DNA of 64,000 nt from Candidatus Nitrosocosmicus arcticus (GCF_007826885.1 NZ_ML675579.1:172767-236766), one strand, 5' to 3'. Shown: positions 40,907 to 50,974, numbered from the stretch's first letter. The notes: generated by a model from the sequence alone, not told the origin. Made by a program: numbers and translations.

Positions 40907-41143
40907 GTTCAAATTTCTACTGCAATAAGAATAATTAGTTTAATGAGCGTTCGGAAAAAAACATCTCCTTTTCAGATATTTCTTTATTGAACATCTAGTA
41001 ACTTCTCAAATGAATAATAAAGGAAAAATTTTAATAATTTCTATGTCGGACTTGATAACCATCAAGTTTCAGTTTCGTCATTAAGAGTATGTATTGACTC
41101 GCCCATATTAGTACGAGGTATTGATCAGCTCTGTATTACGGTC

Positions 41144-42016
41144 TCATTTATTTCCCAGGAGCACATCTTTTGCTAACCCATACTCGTATTCACTCAATAA
41201 ATTCGAGTGACAGCTTTTGCTATGTCCAAGGCTTTTTGAATAATCTAATGATTCTACACTGGAAATTGGAACCATTCCATCATTAGGTTTTGGAAGACTA
41301 TCATACCCTCCTCGCTGAATAGGAGAAAATAGTGATAGGTCGCAGTTTCCTGCATCAGGATTCCAATCACCTGCAATAGAGTAATATTTGGTATTTGGAT
41401 TCTCCTTTACTTTTGAATCTGCAGCTCCCGGCCTCAAATCGTATACTGCAGGTGTACACACTTCATTATTTTCTGCTAATGGAGAACCTGCATTAGGAGT
41501 TCCAATCATTACTAAATTTGCCACATCCTCAGTGTTATTCCCCAAATACATCCTCGCATCTAAACCGCCTTTGCTATGGCCAACTATATTCACTATATTT
41601 TGACCTGTCTGGTCTTTGACATTAGCGATTTGATCGGATAATTCTTTTGCATGTTCGGCAGCTGAACCACATTTGTCATCAGATTGCTTAAAAGTTATTG
41701 GGAATACTGGAATATTGTCTTTTTTTAACAAATCTTCCCACTTTTTCCATGTGGAAGCATCTGCTAAGTAACCATGCACCAAAAGAACAGGTAATGGTTC
41801 GGTTGAATTGTTATTTGCAGGACTTGTAGTAGATGAGACTTGAGCATAAATTTGTTGAAGTGATAACAAACAAGCAAACACGGCAATAGAAGCAACTAAA
41901 ATTAAAGGGATTAATACCATAATTTTTTCGTTATTTTTACTCTTCAAATCAAAAAGAGTGGTATATAATACCTTAAATAACCACAGCATAAGGCACCTTA
42001 TACGTCTATCTTGCAA
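41144..42016 (-). CDS. Exported lipase-like alpha/beta hydrolase
   Basis: 290 residues. A hydrophobic signal or anchor (about 33-58, ending Q-I-Y-A-Q), then V-L-L-V-H-G-Y-L-A-D (oxyanion region) and the nucleophile elbow G-H-S-K-G-G. Late H-S-K-S-C-H-S could supply the histidine. Cysteines suggest disulphides outside the cell. Substrate unknown; lipid or ester. The start may be the internal ATG that begins M-V-L-I-P-L. Confidence 0.78.
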   Translation of the reverse strand: MQDRRIRCLMLWLFKVLYTTLFDLKSKNNEKIMVLIPLILVASIAVFACLLSLQQIYAQVSSTTSPANNNSTEPLPVLLVHGYLADASTWKKWEDLLKKDNIPVFPITFKQSDDKCGSAAEHAKELSDQIANVKDQTGQNIVNIVGHSKGGLDARMYLGNNTEDVANLVMIGTPNAGSPLAENNEVCTPAVYDLRPGAADSKVKENPNTKYYSIAGDWNPDAGNCDLSLFSPIQRGGYDSLPKPNDGMVPISSVESLDYSKSLGHSKSCHSNLLSEYEYGLAKDVLLGNK

Positions 42017-42146
42017 TGTAAATTTAGTGTAATTTTGTCGCCATTTGGTATTATAGTCAAACCACAGGTAAATTTACCCCATAATCGCCTTAGATAAGGC
42101 CATTCAATTCACAAAACTATAAGTGTAATAAAGACTTGGCTGTTAC

Positions 42147-42722
42147 ATGAACGACCATAGAATGAGGGTAGCAATTATCCTTGGCAGTACTAGACCTGGC
42201 CGTAATGGTGAAGCAGTGGGCCGGTGGATATATGAGATTGCAAAGAATAGGAGCGACGCCGACTTTGAGTTAGTTGACATTAAAGACTTTAACCTTCCTT
42301 TATTGGATGAACCGATCCCGCCTTCCCTGGGTCAATATTCTAATGAACACACCAAGTCTTGGTCAGCAAAAATCAATTCTTTTGATGCATATGTATTTGT
42401 GACACCCGAATATAATCATGGAATCTCCGGAGCATTAAAAAATGCTATCGATTTTCTTTTCAAAGAGTGGAATGACAAGGTTGCAGGATTCGTTAGTTAT
42501 GGTAGCGCTGGAGGTGTACGCGCCGTGGAGCAATTGCGTTTGGTTATGGCAGAGTTAAAGGTTGCGACCGTTCGTGCTCAAGTCCAGCTTTCGCTTTTTA
42601 CCGATTTTGAAAACTATTCAAATTTCAAACCTCACCCCTTCCATCGGAAAGTGGCCAACAATATGCTAGACGAAGTAATCGCCTGGGCTGGCGCGCTAAG
42701 AGTACTTCGAACAAAAGAATGA
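42147..42722 (+). CDS. NAD(P)H-dependent FMN reductase
   Basis: 191 residues, flavodoxin fold of the SsuE/ArsH-like class. FMN phosphate loop G-S-T-R-P-G-R-N-G, and T-P-E-Y-N-H-G-I-S-G-A-L-K-N-A-I-D, the diagnostic signature. Reduces flavins or quinones. ATG start, intact. It directly precedes a dead gene on the opposite strand. Confidence 0.88.
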   Translation: MNDHRMRVAIILGSTRPGRNGEAVGRWIYEIAKNRSDADFELVDIKDFNLPLLDEPIPPSLGQYSNEHTKSWSAKINSFDAYVFVTPEYNHGISGALKNAIDFLFKEWNDKVAGFVSYGSAGGVRAVEQLRLVMAELKVATVRAQVQLSLFTDFENYSNFKPHPFHRKVANNMLDEVIAWAGALRVLRTKE

Positions 42723-42727
42723 TATTG

Positions 42728-43122
42728 CTATTTTTTCTTGTAATAAAAAGTTGGATTCTGAAGCTTGATCAAAGCCTCGGGCCAGTTGATTTCTTTGCTT
42801 TGACTTGTCCATTCTACAAAGGCAGAGCCTACTCCAGCCCATTTTGTGGACTTTTTGATAGCAGTAGCATGAGGTTCTGTCGGTACAAATAGTTTAAGTG
42901 ATTAATTATCAATCCAAATCGATAACGTCCAGAATAATTTCTTTGGCAGATTAGCCCTTACACCATAGTTTGCAATACCTTTGCTATTTTCTATTTGCTT
43001 TAACACCTTCCTTGATAATATCATAAAGGAATGAACTCTTTCCAGCTCTTTAATGGTAGAAAGGTTGCAACACATATGAACTCTTGTTGCTCTGTCCGTC
43101 TGGTATCTGTTCCACCTTTCAT
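42728..43122 (-). pseudogene. DUF3291-like monooxygenase-fold protein, decayed
   Basis: From the ATG at 43120-43122: F-I-C-V-A-T-F-L-P-L-K-S-W-K-E-F-I-P-F, then a one-base shift at about 43030, M-I-L-S-R-K-V-L-K-Q, Y-G-V-R-A-N-L-P-K-K-L-F-W-T-L-S-I-W, an in-frame TAA, and F-V-P-T-E-P-H-A-T-A-I, G-S-A-F-V-E-W. The order and motifs fit a DUF3291 or antibiotic-monooxygenase-like protein. A frameshift plus a nonsense codon. Confidence 0.6.
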
Positions 43123-43310
43123 TATACTATTGATATAGACCTAATAAAAAATAGTTGTGGCTAAGATGAGCATATCCTACATGATCGAGACTCTTATGTT
43201 ACTCGAAGGCATTGGTTGTTAGACCACATTTCTCTACATAATCAAAATAATGAGTGTAATATTTTAGAGTATGATACTAATTTGATAATTCTCCCGATAA
43301 CATGCAATTT

Positions 43311-43364
43311 TTCGATGGGCTGGGCTGGGCTGGGCTAGGTGTTCCTCTTATGGGGGTATAATCC
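43311..43364. repeat. tRNA-Val 3'-end-like repeat, copy 5 (most distal)
   Basis: ATGGGC followed by three TGGGC units, then TAGGTGTTCCTC and TTATGGGGGTATAATCC. It matches the copy at 53751 in layout: ATGGGC plus three five-base units, then GTGTTCCTC. An ATGCAA motif lies 8 bp upstream. Intergenic. Confidence 0.75.
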
Positions 43365-43460
43365 AAAATAAAACAATCATTCCTGAATGTTTTAGAAACT
43401 TGAAGTATCATATTACTCGCTCAGATTTTTTTTAATCATTTTCTGGTAATATAATAAATA

Positions 43461-43916
43461 TCATCTAGGATGTATGTTTGCATCAGGGATGGCTAAGAAA
43501 AAACTTTTTTGAGGTAGTTGATTAGTTGACTTATATTCGCAACTTACAACGTTATCCTCATAGCATATTAAAGTTGTATCATTTACTGAAGGAATCTTAT
43601 AATACTTCATAACTTTAATGTCTGAAAGGATGATCGCACCTTGATTTTCTAGAGTTCCATTGATTTTGTAAAATCCTGAAGAATTCTTAAAACTCTTTAC
43701 GATTTCTACCAGGGTCTTGCCTGTGGAGTCCTCAATAATGTTTGCTTCATCTGGATAAGGTGGCCCTGATTTTTCATTATCGTTATAAAAAGCCGTAGAA
43801 TTGACATAAAAAACAATATCTGATGCTGATAAACTGTATATGCTCAAGAGCCCAAATAGTATCAATGCATATACCGCTAACACCCACCTCATAGATAATA
43901 TATTTATACATATCAA
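43461..43916 (-). CDS. Secreted or anchored hypothetical protein
   Basis: 151 residues with a signal-like helix (about 9-31; W-V-L-A-V-Y-A-L-I-L-F-G). The outer part holds two cysteines (C-Y-E-D-N-V-V-S-C) likely disulphide-bonded, and N-x-S/T sites. The start may be the internal M-R-W-V-L-A-V. Family unknown. Confidence 0.55.
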   Translation of the reverse strand: MICINILSMRWVLAVYALILFGLLSIYSLSASDIVFYVNSTAFYNDNEKSGPPYPDEANIIEDSTGKTLVEIVKSFKNSSGFYKINGTLENQGAIILSDIKVMKYYKIPSVNDTTLICYEDNVVSCEYKSTNQLPQKSFFLAIPDANIHPR

Positions 43917-44159
43917 ACTATTTCATCGATTGTGTTATTTCTAGCAGAAAAATAAACCTCGTTTTTATTATATACTATCTATCTATCACAAAATAGGGAT
44001 GTTATCATTCTTACTCTGATATCAAATCAACAATAAATACTACAAATAACGATAAATCCGATTCTACTATTTATGATTTGTAGTAGAGTTGATTAGACAT
44101 TTCATACATAGTTTCATTATCCTCTTAAATAATATTATTCGTTATTATGGTTAGACGAA

Positions 44160-45185
44160 ATGACTACTATTTTGGCAGCGATGCAAAACTCAATTTTAGT
44201 TTTAGATTCCATAAAAGACGGATGGAAAATCCATGAACATTTAAAACATCACAGTCCTAATTCAGTAGCACTTGATCCAAACAATCCTGGCATGGCATAC
44301 TGCGGAACTGTTGATGCTGGACTTTGGAGAACTATTGATGGCGGTCAACGTAGGGATAAAACCTCTTTAAATGTTCCTAAATCATATATCACATCCACTT
44401 CAGTGAGTGTGATTGAAAAAGGAGAACCAGGGCTAAGTAAGTTATATGTTGGCACTGAGCGAGTGTAATTTTCTCGTCAACTGACGGTGGTCAAACATGA
44501 GAAAATATCAATGGTTTTAATAAACTGAAATCATCTTCTACTTGGTCTTTTCCTCCTAGGCCTTGGACTCATCATGTTCGTTGGATAGAACCTGACAAGA
44601 ATAAAAAAGGATATATTTTTGCTGCAATAGAACCTGGTGCATTAACTAAAAGTCTTGATGGTGGTAAAACATGGATTGACAGGGTAGAGTAGAATACAGT
44701 CCGTATGATACTCATGTACTGCGAACTCATAAGAAATCACCAAAAGACTCTATTCTGCTGCTGGTGATGGTTATTTTGAAAGTGATGATTATGGTGAATC
44801 CTGGAAATAATTCGATAATGGACTAGATCATCATACCTACCTATTTGGATTGGCGGTAAATTCACGTGATTCTCAAAGTATAATTGTATGTGCAGCGAGT
44901 AACCCCTGGAAATCTTATTCTATACCGGATTTAGAGTCGTTTGTATACAGAGGATCGTCGGATGACGAAAAATGGAACATAATTACTGGCGGCATACCAA
45001 TATCAAAAGGAACAGTCATTTCTGTCCTTGAATCCAATCCTAATAGAGGTGATGAGTTTTATTGTTTGAATAGTTGAGGTATCTATTGCTCTAAAGATTC
45101 AGGAATCTCATGGGAGATATTAAAAATACCTTGGCCAAAGGAATACTATTTGCAATATCCCTGGGCTTTGGCAATACAAGATTAG
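44160..45185 (+). pseudogene. BNR/YCF48-like beta-propeller, decayed
   Basis: Starts well (W-K-I-H-E-H-L, G-L-W-R-T-I-D-G-G, L-Y-V-G-T-E-R-V) and then meets a stop at 44468. Later parts in several frames show F-S-S-T-D-G-G-Q-T-W, K-S-L-D-G-G-K-T-W, E-S-D-D-Y-G-E-S-W-K and C-S-K-D-S-G-I-S-W-E, the Asp-box repeats of sialidase/BNR propellers, ending at TAG 45183-45185. At least five lesions. Clearly dead. Confidence 0.75.
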
Positions 45186-45528
45186 TATTCATAAACTTGA
45201 TTATATTACAGTTTGAAAAGAGATATGAGAAAAACTTTTTTTGTAGTTAATGTCAATATTTGGATGTGTAGCCGCAACACCTTCTCTAATTATAGTAGCT
45301 GATTCGTTTTATCAAATGATCCTGCAGGATAGACTTCAGTGCATAGCTCGTCTAAGGTAACAAATTTCCGTTAAGATATCCAACCAAAACATTCAATGTT
45401 CAAAATGCTCTTGCAAAGGGATTCTAAGGAGATAAGGATGAAAAAGACCTATATCTAGAAGATTTGATATCAAAAAGGTTATTACCCTATATTTATACAG
45501 CAAATTTATTTGCGAATTTTTGATATTT
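45186..45528. other. Intergenic region with possible gene remnant
   Basis: About 340 bp. On the minus strand a stretch at about 45250-45370 reads K-F-V-T-L-D-E-L-C-T-E-V-Y-P-A-G, then after a shift I-I-R-E-G-V-A-A-T-H-P-N-I, coding-like but too short to name. Confidence 0.3.
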
Positions 45529-46701
45529 TTAATTAAATTCAACAATTTCAATCCAGTTGGAGTCTTTACCTGACTCATATCGATTCAAGGGTTCTAATTC
45601 ACCAGTCTCTTGATTGATTGCATGTACAGATACATGACCTGATTCCTGTCCCGCTGCAATCACAAAATTACTACTAGGATCAATGTTAATACCGCGTGGC
45701 GTCTTTTCAGTATCATAACTTCCAATGTGTGTCAAATTCCCTGCGTGAGGTTCAACAGCAAATGCAGCAATTGTACTAGTAGCTCTTTCACTTACGTATA
45801 CCCATCTGCCATCAGGTGTAATGTGAATATCAGCAACTCCAATAGTAGTAACTTCCCCATCTTCCATTTCTGGTGCACCATTTCCAGCTGAAGGAGTTGA
45901 AGGTTTAAAGCTTATGTTGAGAGGTATTGCTGAAATTCTCTGGATTTCAGTCAAATTCCCTGTTCTGTTATCTATCTTGTAAGAATAAACCATACCATCC
46001 ATTTCATTCGAGACATAAACAAACCTGTTATTTGGTGAGAAATCAAAATGTCTTGGTCCAGAACCATCTTTAGTGTACACAACAGCTGGATCATTTGGTG
46101 TAAGAACTCCAGTGGATTCATTAAACAAAAATTGTTTTATCTGATCATTTCCCAAATGAGGCACATACACAAACCGATTTGATTGATCAACTAGTATTGA
46201 ATGGGGATTAGGACCTGTGGAAATTACCTGAACAGGTTCTGATTGAACAAACCCCTTGGGGTCTATTGGATTCACAGCAATTTTTGCATCTGCATATGAT
46301 ACAGATAAAAGAAAACGGCCCGTTTGATCTACGGAGATGTATGCCATGTTATGGGGCAATGATTCTTTAGAAAGCTGAGTCAGGTTACCTGTCTCTGAAT
46401 TAATCAAATAAGTAATCACTGAAAAAGGTTCTGAACGAATCGATGCATAAAGGAATCGATGATCTGGACTCAAGGCCATATGCTTTACATTTGGTCCAGC
46501 AGGTGCCTTTTCTACCATTTTCATATCGCCAGTTTTAGGATCTAACTTCATGACTGCAATGTCTCCATCTTCGCCATTAGAAACATACACAAATGTTCCA
46601 TCCGAATAGGATTGATCTATTTCCATGAATAAAATTGGAACGATTAGCGCCGCTACAAAAATGGGAATCCTAAAAGCAAATAAAGTTTTTTTTTCTGTCA
46701 T
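45529..46701 (-). CDS. Exported lactonase-type seven-bladed beta-propeller
   Basis: About 390 residues. I start it at the ATG 46699-46701 because it gives a proper signal peptide (F-A-F-R-I-P-I-F-V-A-A-L-I-V-P). Blades carry V-Y-V-S-N-G-E-D-G, R-F-L-Y-A-S-I-R, P-H-S-I-L-V-D, R-H-F-D-F-S-P-N-N-R-F-V-Y-V-S-N-E, as in the 6-phosphogluconolactonase/YVTN-like family (PF10282). Located outside the membrane, so a surface or sugar-lactone role. Intact. Confidence 0.8.
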   Translation of the reverse strand: MTEKKTLFAFRIPIFVAALIVPILFMEIDQSYSDGTFVYVSNGEDGDIAVMKLDPKTGDMKMVEKAPAGPNVKHMALSPDHRFLYASIRSEPFSVITYLINSETGNLTQLSKESLPHNMAYISVDQTGRFLLSVSYADAKIAVNPIDPKGFVQSEPVQVISTGPNPHSILVDQSNRFVYVPHLGNDQIKQFLFNESTGVLTPNDPAVVYTKDGSGPRHFDFSPNNRFVYVSNEMDGMVYSYKIDNRTGNLTEIQRISAIPLNISFKPSTPSAGNGAPEMEDGEVTTIGVADIHITPDGRWVYVSERATSTIAAFAVEPHAGNLTHIGSYDTEKTPRGINIDPSSNFVIAAGQESGHVSVHAINQETGELEPLNRYESGKDSNWIEIVEFN

Positions 46702-46982
46702 TAATAAATCGTATTGGTATCTATAACTAGTATAAATAAATTTCTTGTGTAAGTCAACAAAAATTCCAAGGGGATGTATCAAAATCTCCGATTGATTTCA
46801 CGCTACGGATGTGTGGTCGGACTATATTTTTCCGGTATAAATTTGAGGTTAAATACTAAGATATGATTAGTATTGATCCTTTTCTAACTATATATTTGTT
46901 GTATTATTAGATCGCTTTACAAATCATCTGAATCTTATCTGAAAATCTAAAAACATTTAGATCACATACCTTTTATCCTATT

Positions 46983-47372
46983 CTATATTTTTTGATTTTT
47001 CTTTTTCCAATTACTTCTCTTTTCAACTAACTTCTCAAAATTTTCATATATCTGGGGCCTTGTTTCTCTCATTCCATCTACTATGGGTTTTGCCTTATGC
47101 CAAAAAGGACTAGGATTAAAAATATCAAAATAAATGTCTGGGGTTATCAGACCATGACTAATAAGTGTGCCAGATAACTCAAAGAATCCACAAACTGCGA
47201 TAAAATGCGATCTTTCTTTTGATGTTCCATAATATTTCTCATGATACTCTTTGTAACTATTAGCATTTAATTCGTCCAAAAACCAGAGTCTGGAATCTCT
47301 ATGACTATCATAAATCTTGTACAAGTCAAGAATTAGATTTGCTTGATTATCTGAAGACATGTTATAATACAT
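46983..47372 (-). CDS. Hypothetical protein
   Basis: 129 residues, helical, no signal. F-L-D-E-L-N-A-N-S-Y-K-E-Y and F-F-E-L-S-G-T-L-I-S-H-G-L-I vaguely resemble DUF4760-type proteins. Start uncertain between M1 and M5. No clear role. Confidence 0.5.
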   Translation of the reverse strand: MYYNMSSDNQANLILDLYKIYDSHRDSRLWFLDELNANSYKEYHEKYYGTSKERSHFIAVCGFFELSGTLISHGLITPDIYFDIFNPSPFWHKAKPIVDGMRETRPQIYENFEKLVEKRSNWKKKNQKI

Positions 47373-47653
47373 ATTATTGTACCTGATAAAGATATGAATT
47401 TTTTTAGGTATTTTGTTAATATCTATTTTTTATTGAATTTGCCAAGGGTCGAGTCTTATGTTATTTTAACATTATTTTGAGATTAGGAGGTTAATGTTGT
47501 AGAATTTTCAAAATTTTTTACAATAACGATGGGACATAAAGATAATCCTCTCAGACATTCATGTGATTTGAAAACCAAAAAAAAGATATTTCAAGACAAT
47601 TGAAAATATCAATCATAATAATTATTATTATTCCATCAATACTACAAAGGTAG

Positions 47654-48559
47654 TTGGGTAATCGATCTTTAACTTCTAATCCTAATTTTGACCCCATTCA
47701 ATATAAGAATACTACTAGGCAAAATTGGAATACTGTTGCTCCTAAATACCATGTGGATTGGGCAAGTACTTATACAGGACCTTTCAAATCCACAATTGAA
47801 TTAGTTAAATTTGCTGAAATAGATCAAAATGACATAGTTTTGGATTTAGCTTGCGGAACTGGTGCAGTTTCAATTGAAGTAGTTAAACAGCTGTATGATA
47901 GTAGCAGAGGTGATTTTATTATCTATAGAGCCGCCATGGTGGTGGGAATTGATATATCTAGGGTCGCGCTTTTAATAGCTAAATCATCGATATACCCTAG
48001 AATCCCAGAGTCATTTTTTATAGAAATGGATTCGGAGAATTTAGGGTTTCGTAACGCTTCTTTTAATAAAATTTTGTGTCAGTTTGGCTTGATGTTTTTT
48101 CCAAATGCAGTGCATGTTATCAAACAACTAAAAGATCTTTTGATAAGGGATGGAAAATTGGTCATATCTGTACATGGAACTTCTGAAGGTGTTCCTTATT
48201 TTAGTTGTATAATGAATCCTATCTTGAAATATATTCCTGACATAAGACCAAAAGGAAATCCATCAGTCCATACATTTGGTAGTCCGGACGATTTGAACAA
48301 TTTATTAGAAAATACAAGCTTCCATAATGTATCAATTAAAAAATACACATTTCTTTATCAGGCAGGTACTTTTGATGAGTATTGGTCCGACTATATGTCA
48401 TCCACTGCAAATTCAATACGTTCAATAATTGAATCAAAAGGCCCGCACGTACTTTCAACTATAAAAGAGGATTCGAAAGTAAGCGCTGATAGATTTACTG
48501 ATAATAATGGGATACTTACATTTCCATGGGATGTACTAATTGCAACGGCTCACAATTAA
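47654..48559 (+). CDS. SAM-dependent methyltransferase
   Basis: 301 residues, class I fold. Motif I V-L-D-L-A-C-G-T-G-A-V-S, then G-I-D-I-S, and F-N-K-I-L-C-Q-F-G-L-M-F-F-P-N-A (motif IV-like). Close in layout to UbiE/Coq5-type enzymes, with a polar loop between motif I and II. TTG start at 47654. Intact; substrate unknown. Confidence 0.78.
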   Translation: MGNRSLTSNPNFDPIQYKNTTRQNWNTVAPKYHVDWASTYTGPFKSTIELVKFAEIDQNDIVLDLACGTGAVSIEVVKQLYDSSRGDFIIYRAAMVVGIDISRVALLIAKSSIYPRIPESFFIEMDSENLGFRNASFNKILCQFGLMFFPNAVHVIKQLKDLLIRDGKLVISVHGTSEGVPYFSCIMNPILKYIPDIRPKGNPSVHTFGSPDDLNNLLENTSFHNVSIKKYTFLYQAGTFDEYWSDYMSSTANSIRSIIESKGPHVLSTIKEDSKVSADRFTDNNGILTFPWDVLIATAHN

Positions 48560-48688
48560 TAATTTATTTGTCTATCGTAGTTTGTTTGATGAAAGTTTCT
48601 CTTTCACATCCCCGTAGAATCAAAATAGCTTAGACAATCTATTAATTTATTATAATAACTTTAATAAATAGTCACCAATATGCAATTG

Positions 48689-48723
48689 TTATATGGGCCG
48701 GGTCAGATGAGGGTCATCTTTGC
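48689..48723. repeat. tRNA-Val 3'-end-like repeat, copy 4
   Basis: TATGGGCCGGGTCAG, then ATGAGGGTCATCTTTGC. It shares its first 12 bases with the tRNA 3' end and, after it, aligns with the copy at 50037 (AGGGTCAT..TTGC). ATGCAA sits just upstream. Intergenic, same orientation as the rest. Confidence 0.75.
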
Positions 48724-48854
48724 CTGGAATTTAGCATACATCATCAAACTAGATTAACTGTACCATAATCAAACTTTTTACTGCCTAACTAACGAAGAAT
48801 GATACTGATTGGTTTCAATATTTTTTACCACTTGATCGACCTTGCCGCTACCTA

Positions 48855-49226
48855 CTACTGCAAAGCATTATTTGTGTGGCCAACAATCTTATCTCCTTTA
48901 GCTATCGAACAACATATGCATTTTTGTTGAATACATACACTGGACTCTTTATGTTCGCATATTGCACATAGACATTGTTTGTCATATTTTGATCCAGTTC
49001 CTTGATTTTTCATTTTTATTATATATATCCAATAAACAATAAGCGAAATTCCTGTTAGCATTATAATAAGTGATGGCATTATAGCTCGCAAAGTCAGTAA
49101 CAATATACTGAATCCTATTACTGCGATACCTCCAATTAGTGGCCAGATTACAGTACTATGTTTGTTGCTTTTGCGGCTATTGTTATCATTACTGTTGCTT
49201 CCAGTGGCGCTCTCATCTTTACTCAA
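48855..49226 (-). CDS. Membrane protein with Cys-rich cytoplasmic tail
   Basis: 123 residues: a polar S/N-rich head, two helices (about 27-45 and 50-68), and a tail with C-L-C-A-I-C-E-H, C-I-Q-Q-K-C-I-C-C, seven cysteines plus histidines, so a metal or Fe-S binding knuckle. TTG start overlaps the stop of the gene before it (TTGA), so the two are translationally coupled. Confidence 0.65.
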   Translation of the reverse strand: MSKDESATGSNSNDNNSRKSNKHSTVIWPLIGGIAVIGFSILLLTLRAIMPSLIIMLTGISLIVYWIYIIKMKNQGTGSKYDKQCLCAICEHKESSVCIQQKCICCSIAKGDKIVGHTNNALQ

Positions 49227-49477
49227 TTTGCTTCCTCAACAGTATTGGCTATTTCATTTTCATCATAAGTCTTTCTTTTCTTCTTTCGAATCTTTCTCAC
49301 TTCTTCAAGGATTTCCTTCAACTTCTCTTCAGAAACCTTTGAAATTTTTGAATCACATTCGATTCCCTCTGCATCCAGAACCTGTTCAGTAATTTCAATT
49401 ATTTCATTTTTATTTTCTTTTTCTTCTTCAGTAAGCAAACTCAAACTTAGGAATCTAATAAAAGCGAATTCGCTCAT
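49223..49477 (-). CDS. Small acidic/basic coiled-coil protein
   Basis: 84 residues: a short hydrophobic lead, an acidic helix (E-E-K-E-N-K-N-E-I-I-E-I-T-E) and a strongly charged helix (L-K-E-I-L-E-E-V-R-K-I-R-K-K-K-R). First gene of a two-gene unit with the Cys-rich membrane protein (four-base overlap). Probably an interacting pair. Confidence 0.6.
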   Translation of the reverse strand: MSEFAFIRFLSLSLLTEEEKENKNEIIEITEQVLDAEGIECDSKISKVSEEKLKEILEEVRKIRKKKRKTYDENEIANTVEEAN

Positions 49478-49729
49478 ATCGGACTATTATCAATGATATT
49501 ATTTATAACGTACATATAGCATTGTTAAATTAAGATAAATTTTGGTTAATAATATAGTCAACCCATAGAGTAACCCCATTGTAGTACATATGTTATAATT
49601 TGAATCAATTAACATAATCCATTTCTCTAATAACTGGAAACCATCTACTTTATTTTGACAAGACTGTCAAATGTAACTATAAAGGACTGATGAAAATTCG
49701 TTATCAAATTAAGTTCTACACGATAATGA

Positions 49730-50020
49730 TCAAAATTCAAAAAATTTAAAAAGTGAAATTTTGAACCATTCTTTATCATTGTCTATTTTTCCTTTTAGAA
49801 TTTTTGACTGTTGTTTTAGGTCGCCTTCAATATTAATAAAATCCATAAAAACCTGTAATCTGCGAGGATATTGTCTCCTCGTCTCTGGTGCTCTGAGAGC
49901 GTAGATAAATTGTTGCAACGGATCATCATCATAATCATTCTCATTGTTAGAAATATTTTGAATAAGGGGTGCAACAATGTCGTCCTTCACTTTTATTATT
50001 TCATTATTGTTTTGGGCCAA
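49730..50020 (-). pseudogene. Tyrosine recombinase (integrase), N-terminal fragment
   Basis: 96 codons from a TTG at 50018-50020. After a polar lead, F-I-Y-A-L-R-A-P-E-T-R-R-Q-Y-P-R-R-L-Q-V-F-M-D-F matches the SAM-like core-binding domain at the N-terminus of thaumarchaeal phage-type integrases. It stops at F-K-F-F-E-F; no catalytic R-H-R-Y domain follows. Its start lies 17 bp from the att-like repeat at 50037, the position expected of int next to its attachment site. Confidence 0.7.
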
Positions 50021-50036
50021 ATTTATGAACTATTAA

Positions 50037-50071
50037 CAATATGGGCCGGGTCGGCTGTAGGTCATAATTGC
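50037..50071. repeat. tRNA-Val 3'-end-like repeat, copy 3
   Basis: CAATATGGGCCGGGTCGG then CTGTAGGTCATAATTGC. The first part is identical to the tRNA-Val 3' end over 14 bases; the rest aligns with the copy at 48689. Sits directly upstream of the integrase fragment. Confidence 0.8.
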
Positions 50072-50290
50072 ATCTAATCTACAACTTTAATATTAAAAGA
50101 TATGGTGATACATATAATGCATCACATTTGAAATTATTTGAGTTGATGAGAGAGGGATTTTATTTTCTTGACGGTTTCTAGATATATTGATATAGTGAAA
50201 ATCATAATTTGAAACACAAATTTTAAAAATCCTAAAAAAAACAGATTAGGCTTTGCAAATAATAAATTACAGGTTAAAACTAATTTAACC

Positions 50291-50974
50291 ATGAGATACA
50301 ATTCAGTCTTGAAAAATATGCTTGAGGTAGACGAAGCAATAAATTATCTAGATTCATTACATCTATTTCCCCATCCAGATAGACCAAAATCATGGGATAT
50401 TAGTAAAATTATCCACATCTTAAATAAAGCAGATAAAGGATCATTTATTCTAGATGTAGGGTGTAATACGTGTCCCATCTTGTCAATGCTTAGTATGATT
50501 GGATTTAAAGAATTATACGGGTGTGACCTTTACCTCTCGTCATCTTCTAAATCACAATCAGAAATACATGAATTCAAGCAATATAACCTATCGATTCAAA
50601 ACCTGGAAAATACAAATTATAGAAATAATATGTTTGATTATATTACATCGTTATCCGTTATAGAACATGGTATTAATATTGAAAAATATTTTAAAGAAAT
50701 GAATCGAATATTAAAGAAAGGGGGAATGCTTCTTACATCTACAGACTACTGGCAAAATAAAATCAGTACAAAGAATTCTTGTTTATTCGGAATGCCTGAT
50801 ATTATTTTTAGTAGAAACGAAATAAATAACATTATTAATAGTGCTGAAAAAAATGGTTTTGAACTCATTGAACCCATAGATTTTACATGTAAAGATAAGG
50901 TTGTTCGATGGGAACATAATGATGTGGAATTAACCTTCCTCTTTTTTGCGCTCAAAAAAATAAGATCTATTTAA
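50291..50974 (+). CDS. SAM-dependent methyltransferase
   Basis: 227 residues. Motif I I-L-D-V-G-C-N-T-C (altered from G-C-G-x-G; the second glycine is replaced), acidic Y-G-C-D-L, then F-D-Y-I-T-S-L-S-V-I-E-H-G, M-N-R-I-L-K-K-G-G-M-L-L-T-S-T-D. Resembles FkbM or glycan-cluster type methyltransferases. ATG start, intact. Confidence 0.75.
   Translation: MRYNSVLKNMLEVDEAINYLDSLHLFPHPDRPKSWDISKIIHILNKADKGSFILDVGCNTCPILSMLSMIGFKELYGCDLYLSSSSKSQSEIHEFKQYNLSIQNLENTNYRNNMFDYITSLSVIEHGINIEKYFKEMNRILKKGGMLLTSTDYWQNKISTKNSCLFGMPDIIFSRNEINNIINSAEKNGFELIEPIDFTCKDKVVRWEHNDVELTFLFFALKKIRSI

Noticed and set aside
42215..42231. GGGCCGG-containing stretch in the FMN reductase gene, similar to the att-like core
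   Set aside because: It lies inside a conserved coding sequence and lacks the ATGGGCCGGGTC context.
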